DNA of 12,808 bases from Brevundimonas sp. (GTDB lineage: Bacteria; Pseudomonadota; Alphaproteobacteria; Caulobacterales; Caulobacteraceae). Position 1 is the first letter of the stretch. Each line of letters starts with the position of its first letter. Positions 1 to 6,519 of this stretch are shown here, piece by piece. Location of the stretch: positions 1 through 12,808 of the forward strand of contig JAAXIW010000254.1 in the NCBI GenBank assembly GCA_012270135.1, written 5' to 3'. The position numbers and the translations under genes were made by a program. The notes beneath the pieces are model-generated. The model had not been told where the DNA came from, did no database searches, and worked only from the letters and a program-made list of their open reading frames with translations.

Positions 1-156
1 GCTCCGGCCAGCGCGCCGTTCGGGCTGGACGACGTCGTCTCGCTCCCAATTCGGCCCAATCCGCACCGTCCTCTGGCCAGAGGATGGGACAAGGCGGTGG
101 GCAATGCGACGGCGCGCTGGCCGGAGCTGACCGTCATCGAACCGGAGCCCGCCTGA
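1..156 (+). CDS. Nucleotidyltransferase-family protein, C-terminal 51 residues (partial)
   Basis: Frame 1 is open from the first base to the TGA at 154-156. The tail contains the segments APFGLDDVV, IRPNPHRP and RWPELTVIEPEP. From memory this matches the C-terminal end of the DUF925 / NTP_transf_6 nucleotidyltransferase-like family, whose members end with a 'PFGL(D/E)DL...RPNP...WP' pattern; a database search was not possible. The 5' part lies outside the window, so the catalytic region cannot be seen. The stop overlaps the next gene's ATG by one base (TGATG), which implies translational coupling. Several codons (CCA, ATT, AGA, GGA) are uncommon in the rest of the window. The reading frame is likely real; the family assignment is moderate. 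Confidence 0.6.
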   Translation, partial: APASAPFGLDDVVSLPIRPNPHRPLARGWDKAVGNATARWPELTVIEPEPA

Positions 157-971
157 TGCGCCAATGGACCGTTGACGCCTTCGCCGCCGCCCCCTTCCGG
201 GGCAATCCGGCCTGCGTGGTCGAGCCCTTCGACCGCTGGCCCTCCGACGACTGGATGCAGGCGCTGGCGAAGGAGAACAACCAGGCCGAGACGGCCTTCC
301 TGCTGCGCACCGACGACCCGGCCCGCTTCGGCCTGCGCTGGTTCACGCCGGGCCGCGAGGTCGATCTGTGCGGCCACGCCACCCTCGGCTCGGCCCATGT
401 GCTGATGGCCGAGATCGGCGTCGAGGCGGCGGTCCTGACCTTCGACAGCCGCTCGGGACCGCTGATCGTGCGCCGCGCCGGCGACGGCTACGAGATGGAC
501 TTCCCGGCCGACCCGCCGCATCGCACCGGACCCCTCGCCGGACTGGCCGAAGCCCTTGGCGTCGAGCCGGTCGAGGTCTGGGCCGGGCGCTATCTGGTCG
601 CCGTGCTGGCCGATGCGGCCGCCGTGCGCGCCCTGCGGCCCGACATCGCCGCCCTGTCGTCCCTGCAGGGCGAGGCCGGGGAGGCGGGCGAGGTCATCGT
701 CTGCGCCGCCGCCGCCCCGGACGACGATGTCGACGTGATCGACCGCTTCTTCGCCCCGGGCTGCGGCGTCGACGAGGATCCGGCCACCGGCTCGGCCCAC
801 TGCATCCTCGGACCCCTTTACGCCGACCGGCTGGGCCGGCCGACGGTGCGCTTCCGTCAGGTCTTTCCCGGCCGGGGCGGCGATCTCGAGACCGAGGCGC
901 ACGGCGACCGGGTCCTGCTGCGCGGCCGGGCGGTCACCGTCATCGAGAGCCGGTTGCGCATCGCGCCATAG
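156..971 (+). CDS. PhzF-family phenazine-biosynthesis-like epimerase/isomerase
   Basis: A complete 271-residue protein of the PhzF / diaminopimelate-epimerase-fold family, usually about 260-300 residues. These enzymes are cytoplasmic and are thought to catalyse proton-shuttling isomerisation or epimerisation of small, often amino-acid-like substrates. Only a few, such as PhzF itself, have known substrates. Family landmarks are GNPACVV (residues 16-22), the NNQAETAF segment with the presumed catalytic Glu45, DLCGHATLGSAH (70-81) and DEDPATGSAHC (206-216). The last two are the paired glycine-rich motifs of the two pseudo-symmetric halves. The ATG at 156 is preferred because GGAG lies at 144-147 with 8-nt spacing and this start gives the canonical N-terminus. 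The in-frame ATG at 84 would run deep into the upstream gene. No phenazine or antibiotic genes are nearby, so a housekeeping or detoxifying role is as likely. Substrate unknown. Confidence 0.92.
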   Translation: MRQWTVDAFAAAPFRGNPACVVEPFDRWPSDDWMQALAKENNQAETAFLLRTDDPARFGLRWFTPGREVDLCGHATLGSAHVLMAEIGVEAAVLTFDSRSGPLIVRRAGDGYEMDFPADPPHRTGPLAGLAEALGVEPVEVWAGRYLVAVLADAAAVRALRPDIAALSSLQGEAGEAGEVIVCAAAAPDDDVDVIDRFFAPGCGVDEDPATGSAHCILGPLYADRLGRPTVRFRQVFPGRGGDLETEAHGDRVLLRGRAVTVIESRLRIAP

Positions 972-974
972 GAT

Positions 975-1027
975 AGGGGCGCCGCCCTTTCGGACGACGC
1001 CCCTCGGACCTTCAGGGGAGGGAAGGT
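975..1027. terminator. Two adjacent hairpins between convergent genes (weak terminator candidate)
   Basis: AGGGGCG (975-981) pairs exactly with CGCCCCT (998-1004). ACCTTC (1008-1013) pairs exactly with GAAGGT (1022-1027) around an 8-nt loop. They fill the 62-bp gap between the convergent phzF-like and Arg/Asp-rich genes, where a bidirectional terminator would be expected. Neither arm is followed by a clear T-tract on either strand, so intrinsic termination is uncertain. Confidence 0.4.
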
Positions 1028-1033
1028 CAGGCG

Positions 1034-1465
1034 CTACCAGCGACGATTGTCGCGGTCGCGGCGCTCGCTGCGGATCTGCACGGCCAGGCGGTCGTAGCGG
1101 CGATCCAGATCGTTGCGCTCCCAGCGGGTCAGGCCGCCGCGCATATAGTTGCGCTCCAGCCGGACAAGGCTGTTGAGCTCGGCCTGCAGCCGGACGGCCT
1201 CCCGGCGGCTCAGCTGGCCGTTGCGGATGCCGACGTCGATCCGGCGATCGAGCTGGTATTTGCGCTGGGCGATCGACTGCCAGCGGCCATGATTTTCATA
1301 GCGGTCGCCCCGATCGTAGCGGTCATCGCGATCATGGCGGTCATACCGGTCATGACGGTCATACCGGTCATGACGGTCGTACCGGTCGTAGTTCTGGGCG
1401 GAGGCCGGGACCGCGACGGACGCCGCGGCGATGGCCAGCACGGGGATGAGGGCTTTCTTCATCAT
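1034..1465 (-). CDS. Secreted Arg/Asp-rich tandem-repeat protein
   Basis: A 143-residue protein of unknown function. It begins with a Sec signal peptide (MMKK, a hydrophobic stretch to about residue 20, cleavage expected after ASA at 21-23), so it should be periplasmic or surface-located. Residues 26-56 are a low-complexity tract of YDR/HDR/DDR units. Residues 62-136 are a charged helical domain with the segments NGQLSRREAVRLQAEL and GGLTRWERNDLDRRYDRL. I recall similar domains in small secreted proteins of Caulobacter and sphingomonads, loosely likened to RcnB. The His/Asp richness could bind metal, but that is inference. The start has GAAGGA (1479-1474) with 8-nt spacing; ATG codons at 1465 and 1462 are both possible. 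A direct repeat 68-85 bp upstream of the start suggests control by the divergent response regulator. Confidence 0.85.
   Translation of the reverse strand: MMKKALIPVLAIAAASVAVPASAQNYDRYDRHDRYDRHDRYDRHDRDDRYDRGDRYENHGRWQSIAQRKYQLDRRIDVGIRNGQLSRREAVRLQAELNSLVRLERNYMRGGLTRWERNDLDRRYDRLAVQIRSERRDRDNRRW
1320..1391 (-). repeat. Four 18-bp tandem units encoding the YDRHDR tract
   Basis: Units at 1320-1337, 1338-1355, 1356-1373 and 1374-1391. The middle two are identical on the plus strand (CGGTCATACCGGTCATGA). The others diverge at a few bases, mostly T/C changes. The unit encodes six residues, so changes in copy number would keep the frame and alter only the length of the repeat tract. Confidence 0.9.
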
Positions 1466-1532
1466 CGTCTTTATCCTTCGCGTTCGACGCAGGCCGGGTT
1501 GGCTGCGTTGAGGTCACAGGACGCCTTTTCGT

Positions 1533-1550
1533 CTGAGCGCGGTCTGAACG
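1533..1550 (-). promoter_or_regulatory. Direct-repeat response-regulator box facing the Arg/Asp-rich gene
   Basis: Read on the minus strand this is CGTTCAG-ACCG-CGCTCAG: two 7-mers 11 bp apart, one mismatch from the plus-strand box at 1664-1681. An 11-bp periodicity places both half-sites on one DNA face, as expected for a head-to-tail dimer of an OmpR/PhoB-class regulator. The position where a -10 should fall (TCCTGT, minus strand 1521-1516) is poor, consistent with an activator-dependent promoter. Confidence 0.6.
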
Positions 1551-1663
1551 GCTCGTGTCAGCTTGCGTTCATGTCGACGAGGACGCATCCATGCGCCTCG
1601 CGTGCGCGGGACCTCATTCGGGATGCGCGGGGCGCGATGACGGTGAAATATGTCTACACTCGC

Positions 1664-1681
1664 CGTTCAGCCGTCGTTCAG
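1664..1681 (+). promoter_or_regulatory. Direct-repeat response-regulator box facing the PepSY/regulator/kinase operon
   Basis: CGTTCAG-CCGT-CGTTCAG is a perfect 7-bp direct repeat with an 11-bp period. It ends exactly 11 bp before the TAGATC hexamer at 1693-1698. That is the geometry known for PhoP-class activators, where the repeat takes the place of the -35. The immediate downstream operon encodes an OmpR-class regulator, so autoregulation is the simplest reading. Confidence 0.65.
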
Positions 1682-1690
1682 AGCCTGGGG

Positions 1691-1698
1691 CCTAGATC
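1691..1698 (+). promoter_or_regulatory. -10-like element of the regulator operon
   Basis: CCTAGATC matches 7 of 8 positions of the Caulobacter housekeeping-sigma -10 consensus GCTANAWC (consensus quoted from memory). No TTGACG-type -35 stands in front; the direct-repeat box occupies that place. Transcription would begin at about 1704-1706, practically on the ATG at 1706. Confidence 0.5.
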
Positions 1699-1705
1699 GT
1701 CGTCC

Positions 1706-2092
1706 ATGACCCGGATGCCCGCCTACATCCTTGCCGCCCTGATCGCCGCCGCGCCCCTGTCCGCGGCGGCGCAGGATCGTGGTGACCGCATGGAGGCGCT
1801 GCGGGAAAGTCGCGCCGCCGGCGGCGGGTCCCAGGATCGCGGCTCCCGCCCCGAGCGCGACGGCCGCGGTCAGTCCGACAGTCAGCGCGAGCGGCCGTCC
1901 CGCGAGCAGGCGGAGCCGCCGCGCGTCAGCATGGGGGCCGCGGTCCAGCGTGCATCCGCCGGCCGTCCGGGACGTTTCCTGGGCGCGAGCAATCGCGGCG
2001 ACACGATTGTGGTCCGTTGGGAGTATCCCGGGGGGCGGGTCGCCGACATCATGGTGGACGGCCGCACCGGCCGGGTGATCGGAGAACGCTGA
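1706..2092 (+). CDS. Small periplasmic PepSY-like protein
   Basis: A 128-residue predicted exported protein of unconfirmed function. Residues 1-21 form a signal peptide ending in SAAAQ. Residues 24-70 are a disordered, highly charged Arg/Asp/Glu/Ser/Gln linker. The last 40 residues (FLGASNRGDTIVVRWEYPGG through DGRTGRVIGER) have the strand-turn-strand 'V.W..PGG...I.VDG.TG.V' pattern of a short PepSY-type domain. Small PepSY proteins often sit beside two-component genes and are thought to modulate the sensor. It abuts the response regulator directly (TGAATG) and in the same frame. No Shine-Dalgarno precedes the ATG at 1706, but the promoter spacing suggests a leaderless message. The frame stays open upstream to 1289, but that part overlaps the divergent gene and lacks a signal peptide. 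Best guess: periplasmic modulator of the kinase at 2770-4242. Confidence 0.75.
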   Translation: MTRMPAYILAALIAAAPLSAAAQDRGDRMEALRESRAAGGGSQDRGSRPERDGRGQSDSQRERPSREQAEPPRVSMGAAVQRASAGRPGRFLGASNRGDTIVVRWEYPGGRVADIMVDGRTGRVIGER

Positions 2093-2773
2093 ATGCGCGT
2101 GCTGCTTGTCGAGGACGACGCCGACCTGTCGCGCCAGTTGAAGGGCGCGCTGTCCGACGCCGGCTATGCCGTCGACCACGCCGCCGATGGCGAGGAGGCT
2201 CATTTCCTCGGCGACACCGAACCTTACGATGTGATCGTGCTGGACCTCGGCCTGCCCAAGATCGACGGCGTGTCCGTCCTCGAGCGCTGGCGACGCGAGG
2301 GCAAGACCGCGCCGGTGCTGATCCTGACCGCGAGAGGCGCCTGGTCGGACAAGGTCTCCGGGTTTGACGCCGGCGCCGACGACTATCTGACCAAGCCCTT
2401 CCACACCGAGGAGCTTCTGGCCCGGCTGCGCGCCCTGCTGCGGCGCTCGGCCGGCATCGCCTCCTCGACCCTGTCCTGCGGCGGCCTGCGTCTCGATCCC
2501 CGGGCGGCCCGAGCCAGCGTCAACGGCGAGCCTCTGCGGCTGACGTCGCTGGAATATCGCCTGCTGCACTATCTAATGATGCACCAGGGTCGGGTGATCA
2601 GCCGCACCGAGCTGGTCGAACACCTCTACGATCAGGACTTCGATCGCGATTCCAACACCATTGAGGTCTTCGTCGGGCGTCTGCGCAAGAAGATCGGGTC
2701 CGACCGGATCGAGACGGTGCGCGGTCTCGGCTACCGGCTGACATCCCTGCCTGGGGAGAGCGACGAGACGTGA
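2093..2773 (+). CDS. OmpR/PhoB-class response regulator (PhoP/FeuP-like)
   Basis: A 226-residue cytoplasmic DNA-binding regulator. The receiver domain (1-118) has the acidic pair Glu7-Asp8-Asp9, phospho-acceptor Asp51 in VLDLGLPKIDG, Thr79 in LTA and Lys101 in LTKPF. The winged-helix trans_reg_C domain (about 125-218) has LTSLEYRLLHYLM, the recognition-helix region NTIEVFVGRLRKK and the C-terminal hairpin IETVRGLGYRL. All residues needed for phosphorylation are present. The start has GGAG at 2081-2084 with 8-nt spacing. The gene follows the PepSY-like gene without a gap and overlaps the kinase GTG by 4 bp, so the three form one operon. It is the obvious candidate to bind the direct repeats at 1533-1550 and 1664-1681. 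The closest named families I can suggest are PhoP and FeuP; orthology is not established. Confidence 0.95.
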   Translation: MRVLLVEDDADLSRQLKGALSDAGYAVDHAADGEEAHFLGDTEPYDVIVLDLGLPKIDGVSVLERWRREGKTAPVLILTARGAWSDKVSGFDAGADDYLTKPFHTEELLARLRALLRRSAGIASSTLSCGGLRLDPRAARASVNGEPLRLTSLEYRLLHYLMMHQGRVISRTELVEHLYDQDFDRDSNTIEVFVGRLRKKIGSDRIETVRGLGYRLTSLPGESDET

Positions 2774-4242
2774 CGGACGGCGCGGGGGGCCCTGTCGACG
2801 CCAAGGCGGCGGATGAGCCGCGCACCTGGGGCCGATGGTTCGGACGCCCCGGACGAAGCCTGACCCGACGTCTGATCTGGCTGGCCTCCGCCTGGATCGT
2901 GCTCGCCCTCTTCCTCGCCGGTTGGGCCCTGACCAACCAGTACCAGGAATCGGCCCTGCGCCGGCTCGGCCACATGCTCTCCGCCACCATCGACGAGGTG
3001 GTGCTGGCGACCAATGCGGGACCGGCCGGATCGCTGACGGTCGAAGAGGTGCGGGACGAGCAAACCCTGCGAGCCCTGTCCGGCAAATACTGGGCCGTGG
3101 CCGAGCCCGGACCCGATGGGCGGCTGCGCATTCTGGTGCGTTCCCCGTCGCTGGCGGGCGAGAGCCTGACCATCCCCGACGAGCTGCCCGGGCGACTGCA
3201 GGCGGCGCGGGGGGCGACGATCAGCTACAACGACCCGGACGGTTTGCGCCGTGGCGGAGAGGGCCCGCTCGGCGTGCCTCTGCGCGTCGCGGCGAGCATG
3301 AAGCAGCTGCCGGGTCGGACCGAGCCCGTCGTCTTCCTCGCCGGCATCGATCGCTCGAATATCGACAGCGACACCCGCCAGTTCGCCACCTTCACCTGGA
3401 CGGCTCTGCTGATCCTCGGTCTTGGCCTGGTGATCGCCGTCTTCCTGCAGGTCCAGATCGGCCTGCGCCCTCTCTACGCCCTGCGCAACGAGATCGCCGA
3501 CGTCCGCAAGGGCCGGGCGGCGCGGATCGCCCGCAGCTACCCGCTCGAAATCCAGCCCCTGGCCGAACAGGTCAACCGGCTGCTCGACCACAACCAGGAG
3601 ACCGTCGAACGCCAGCGCACCCATGTCGGCAATCTGGCTCACGCGCTGAAGACGCCCCTGTCGGTGATGCTGGCCGAGGCCGGCGCGCACAAGGGCGCCT
3701 TGCCCGATATCGTGCGCCGCCAGACGGAGGTCATGAAGGCCCAGGTGGATCACCACCTGCGCCGGGCCCGCGCCGCCGCCCGCGCCCAGATGCTGGGCGA
3801 AATCACCCCCATCGAGCCGGTCCTGGACGAGATGGCGGTCATGCTGGAGCGGGTGTTCGAGGAAAAGAGCGTCGTCATCGACTGGCGCGCGCCCGAGGGT
3901 CTCGCCTTCAGGGGCGAACGGCAGGACCTGCAGGAATTGCTCGGCAATCTGATGGAAAACGCCTGCAAGTGGGCGAAGCGCCGGGTCCGGGTCTCGGCCG
4001 GGGCGACCGGACTGGGTCAGATGGTCGTGGTGGTCGAGTACGACGGCCCCGGCCTGCCCGAGGATCAGCGCGAGGCGGCCCTCCAGCGCGGCGCCCGCAT
4101 GGACGAAACCACGCCGGGTTCGGGCCTGGGCCTGTCCATCGTGGTCGAACTGACCCGGGCCTACGGGGGCCGCATTTCGCTTTCCGACAGCGAGCTCGGC
4201 GGATTGAAGGCCGTTCTCGAGCTTCCGGCCGCCGAGGCCTGA
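2770..4242 (+). CDS. Membrane sensor histidine kinase (PhoQ/FeuQ-like), G1-box variant
   Basis: A 490-residue inner-membrane kinase, partner of the preceding regulator (GTG start in a 4-bp GTGA overlap). Order: cytoplasmic tail 1-30, TM1 about 34-54, periplasmic sensor about 55-204, TM2 about 207-229, HAMP-like linker to about 280, HisKA with His291 in NLAHALKTPLS, and a HATPase_c domain from about 380 to 488. The N box is NLMENACKWA (Asn397) and the G2 box is GSGLGLSIV (450-458). The NACKWAK spelling is typical of PhoQ-like kinases. The G1 box is odd: VEYDGPGLP (422-430) has Tyr424 where DxGxG normally supplies the adenine-contacting Asp. The gene is otherwise intact, with no frameshift. The signal it senses is unknown. 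PhoQ uses cations and antimicrobial peptides; FeuQ is linked to osmotic and envelope state. Confidence 0.92.
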   Translation: MTDGAGGPVDAKAADEPRTWGRWFGRPGRSLTRRLIWLASAWIVLALFLAGWALTNQYQESALRRLGHMLSATIDEVVLATNAGPAGSLTVEEVRDEQTLRALSGKYWAVAEPGPDGRLRILVRSPSLAGESLTIPDELPGRLQAARGATISYNDPDGLRRGGEGPLGVPLRVAASMKQLPGRTEPVVFLAGIDRSNIDSDTRQFATFTWTALLILGLGLVIAVFLQVQIGLRPLYALRNEIADVRKGRAARIARSYPLEIQPLAEQVNRLLDHNQETVERQRTHVGNLAHALKTPLSVMLAEAGAHKGALPDIVRRQTEVMKAQVDHHLRRARAAARAQMLGEITPIEPVLDEMAVMLERVFEEKSVVIDWRAPEGLAFRGERQDLQELLGNLMENACKWAKRRVRVSAGATGLGQMVVVVEYDGPGLPEDQREAALQRGARMDETTPGSGLGLSIVVELTRAYGGRISLSDSELGGLKAVLELPAAEA

Positions 4243-4319
4243 CTCCGGATAGCGGATGTTAACCCTGTGCCGGGCAGCATGGCGGCGGCCGGAAGCTTGA
4301 CCGGTCCAAAGGTGTCTGA

Positions 4320-5681
4320 ATGTCCGGGCTGTCCGTCGCCCATCGCGTCGCGCTGGCCGCTCTGATCGAGCAGGCCTCCGATTCCACGCTGACGAAGCTG
4401 TCGTCCGCGGCCGTCGCCCTGCCTGGAGCGCGCGCGCAGGAACTCGCCGACATGCTGGCGGAAGAGGTTCTCGATCGGCGGCGCCGTCGTCTGGTCCTCG
4501 CGCCGCTGTTGCCGATGTTCCGCCCGCGCCCGGACGGCATCGAGGCGATGACGTTTCCGCCAACCGTCCTTCCGCGGCTGTGGAAGGCCGGATCTTCGCG
4601 CGAGCCGGATCTGCTTTGCCGGCTGGACGATGAAGACGCGAGCGCCCCGGCCGTGGCGGATCGCATTTGCGTCGCCGCCGCCGCCGCCGTGCGCGACCGT
4701 CCGGACATGATCTGGCCGAGCGGCATCGAGCCGCAACGGCGGGAGCAGGGTCTGGCCGACCTCGCCGCCTGTCTCGACCTGGCCCATCTGGCGCGGCGCG
4801 GCCTTCCCTCGATCGAGATCTGGCTCAAGCGGCCGGACGGCGATCAGATCGCCGAATTGCGCCTGCTCATCAAGGATTGCGCGGAAATCCATGTCGACGG
4901 AGCCCAGCGGGTGCTGGAGATGCTCTTCTCCCACCTCGACGACGCCGTCCTGATCCTGCGCATCATCACCCAGAGTTCGTGCTCGTCCGGGCGGGAGGGC
5001 TTCCTCAGCGCCTCCGAACTGTCCGGGTTCGTCGAGCGGCTGATCGCCGGCGTCGCGGCCCGGGTGACGCGCATCGGATCCTTCCGGGCCGGTTCGGACC
5101 TCGCCAATGTCGATGTGGTCATCGAGGATCTGACCTGGTGCGCCAATGTGCTCAATGAGCTGGACGTCACCCTGACCCTCAACCCGCTCAGCGTCTGGGG
5201 CAAGTCTGTCCGCGACGCGCGGGTCAGCATCGCGGGCCAGCTTTCGGCCTTCCTGCGTGCCGCCGATCGGGCCGTGGACAAGGCCCTGCCGCTGGAGCGG
5301 GTCCAGATCGCAGGCCGGATGACCCGCAAGTCACCGCAGCTGACTGCGCCGATCCAGGGCGAGACGGTGCAGGCCGTCCGCCACCTCCTGAAACTGGTGG
5401 GAGCGGTGCGTGGCCCCGCCTCGATCTTCGGGGCCGAGTCCGACCGGAAGAAGCTGGTGGAATCGCTGACGGACCGCCTGAGCGACTACGCGGACCAGGC
5501 TCTGACGATCGTCAACGACGGCGAGGCGGATGACGAGGTCAACGCCCTGCGGCTGGTCGAGTTGAGCGCCCGCTGCCTCGATCTGATCGACGCCCGGGAC
5601 GCCGCCCGCACCGTGCGTCGCCGCGCCGCAGTGGCCGGGGCCGGCAAGGGCGGGTCCAACCCCTCGTCGCGGGCCGCCTGA
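4320..5681 (+). CDS. Uncharacterised 453-residue cytoplasmic protein upstream of ccmI
   Basis: I do not recognise this family. The protein has no signal peptide, no membrane segment and no obvious catalytic or nucleotide-binding motif. It appears mostly helical, alternating Leu/Ala-rich amphipathic segments (for example residues 8-50, 150-165, 190-215 and 360-430) in a way that resembles helical-repeat scaffolds. A Pro/Arg-rich stretch near 60-85 and a basic, flexible C-terminus (TVRRRAAVAGAGKGGSNPSS) frame it. The start has AAAGG at 4308-4312 with 7-nt spacing. The 77-bp gap after the kinase gene holds no convincing promoter: TTGACCG at 4297-4303 lacks a -10. ccmI follows after 19 bp without its own strong ribosome site, so co-transcription with the ccm genes is likely. 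Codon use matches neighbours. Probably a lineage-restricted Caulobacterales protein; function open. Confidence 0.85.
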   Translation: MSGLSVAHRVALAALIEQASDSTLTKLSSAAVALPGARAQELADMLAEEVLDRRRRRLVLAPLLPMFRPRPDGIEAMTFPPTVLPRLWKAGSSREPDLLCRLDDEDASAPAVADRICVAAAAAVRDRPDMIWPSGIEPQRREQGLADLAACLDLAHLARRGLPSIEIWLKRPDGDQIAELRLLIKDCAEIHVDGAQRVLEMLFSHLDDAVLILRIITQSSCSSGREGFLSASELSGFVERLIAGVAARVTRIGSFRAGSDLANVDVVIEDLTWCANVLNELDVTLTLNPLSVWGKSVRDARVSIAGQLSAFLRAADRAVDKALPLERVQIAGRMTRKSPQLTAPIQGETVQAVRHLLKLVGAVRGPASIFGAESDRKKLVESLTDRLSDYADQALTIVNDGEADDEVNALRLVELSARCLDLIDARDAARTVRRRAAVAGAGKGGSNPSSRAA

Positions 5682-5700
5682 TCGGCTACATCGCCGGGCG

Positions 5701-6519
5701 ATGACGGTGTTCTGGATCATGACGGCGCTGATGGCCGCCCTTGCGGGCCTGCTGGTGCTGGCCGGCGCGCGCCGCGGCGCCGACGCCGGCGAGGTCGTGA
5801 CCCCGGCCGTCGCCTCGGCCGAACTGTCGGAACTGGATCGCCTCAAGGCCCGGGGCCTGCTCGACGAGGCCGGTTGGGCCGCCGCCCGCGCCGAAGCCGG
5901 GCGCCGCATCCTGTCGGCCCGGCGCGACGCGGTCCCGATCGCCGCTGGTTCGCTCGACCGCTTCTGGGTGCTCGGCGGCATCGCAGCCGCCGTCGCCGGT
6001 GCGCTCGTTCTCTATATTCTGATCGCCGCGCCCGGCCTGCCGGACCAGGGATACCAGCGGCGCGTCGATGACTGGTCGACGCGGCTTGATACGCTCCAGC
6101 CGCCGCAGATCGCTGCGGTGGTGGCGCGCGAGGTCGAGCAGCGCCCCTACGATCACCAGGCCCTGACCATGCTCGGCATGGCCCGGTCCGGGGCGGGCGA
6201 CCCCATCGGCGCCGTCTCCGCCTTCCGCCGCGCGGCGGCGCTTCAGCCGGACGACGCCGGCTCCTGGATCCGGCTGGGACAGAGTCTGGTGCGGGTCAAC
6301 GGCGGGGCGGTCAGCGGCGACGCCGAGGCCGCCTTCCGCCGGGCGCTTGAGATCGACCCCGGCCAGGGCAGCGCCCGCTACTTCCTCGGCGAGGCGGCCC
6401 TCGCCCGCGGCGACGCAGCTATGGCCCGCGAGATGTGGTCCCCGCTGATCGCCGCCATGGACCGGGCCGATCCCGATCGGCTGCAACTGCAGGCCCGGCT
6501 GGCCGGAGCCGGCTCGTGA
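5701..6519 (+). CDS. ccmI: Cytochrome c maturation protein CcmI (CycH)
   Basis: A 272-residue inner-membrane protein that chaperones apocytochrome c to the CcmF/CcmH haem lyase in System I maturation. TM1 spans residues 4-22. It is followed by a cytoplasmic loop with the conserved ELxELDRLKARGLLDEAGWAAAR-type coiled segment (41-71), TM2 (88-110), and the family's PGLPDQGYQRR junction (111-121). The periplasmic part (about 140-250) carries TPR-like helices (AVSAFRRAAALQPDD, AAFRRALEIDPGQ) that bind the C-terminal helix of apocytochrome. The length is shorter than E. coli CcmH fusions or rhizobial CycH (about 360-415) because the C-terminal extension is absent. The ATG at 5701 has only a weak ribosome site. 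Its stop overlaps the ccmE GTG by 4 bp. Confidence 0.93.
   Translation: MTVFWIMTALMAALAGLLVLAGARRGADAGEVVTPAVASAELSELDRLKARGLLDEAGWAAARAEAGRRILSARRDAVPIAAGSLDRFWVLGGIAAAVAGALVLYILIAAPGLPDQGYQRRVDDWSTRLDTLQPPQIAAVVAREVEQRPYDHQALTMLGMARSGAGDPIGAVSAFRRAAALQPDDAGSWIRLGQSLVRVNGGAVSGDAEAAFRRALEIDPGQGSARYFLGEAALARGDAAMAREMWSPLIAAMDRADPDRLQLQARLAGAGS

Larger units (their letters stand above)
1466..1705. promoter_or_regulatory. Divergent 240-bp regulatory region
   Basis: This region separates the start of the minus-strand Arg/Asp-rich gene from the plus-strand PepSY-like/response regulator/kinase genes. It holds one direct-repeat box for each direction (described separately), a -10-like element at 1691-1698, and a degenerate third repeat at 1555-1572 (GTGTCAG-CTTG-CGTTCAT, 10 of 14 positions matching CGTTCAG twice). 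I see no small gene in it. An open frame crosses it from 1289 but has no supporting start or signal. Confidence 0.6.

Noticed and set aside
84..155. Upstream ATG extension of the PhzF-like gene
   Set aside because: It would add 24 non-family residues overlapping the nucleotidyltransferase tail. The ATG at 156 has a ribosome site and the canonical N-terminus.
1290..1391. Possible CRISPR-like array
   Set aside because: The 18-bp units are contiguous with no unique spacers and encode a YDRHDR protein tract.
1289..1705. Long N-terminal extension of the PepSY-like gene
   Set aside because: It overlaps the divergent repeat gene and both promoter regions. A clean signal peptide begins at 1706.
4259..4303. 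TTAACC half-site and TTGACCG as a CtrA or housekeeping promoter for the 453-residue gene
   Set aside because: Only one TTAA half-site is present, and no -10-like sequence lies at a suitable distance from TTGACCG.
2731..4563. 610-codon open frame on the minus strand
   Set aside because: It lies opposite the kinase gene, which has full motif support. High GC at third positions leaves antisense frames open; the translation shows no domain and has no ribosome site.
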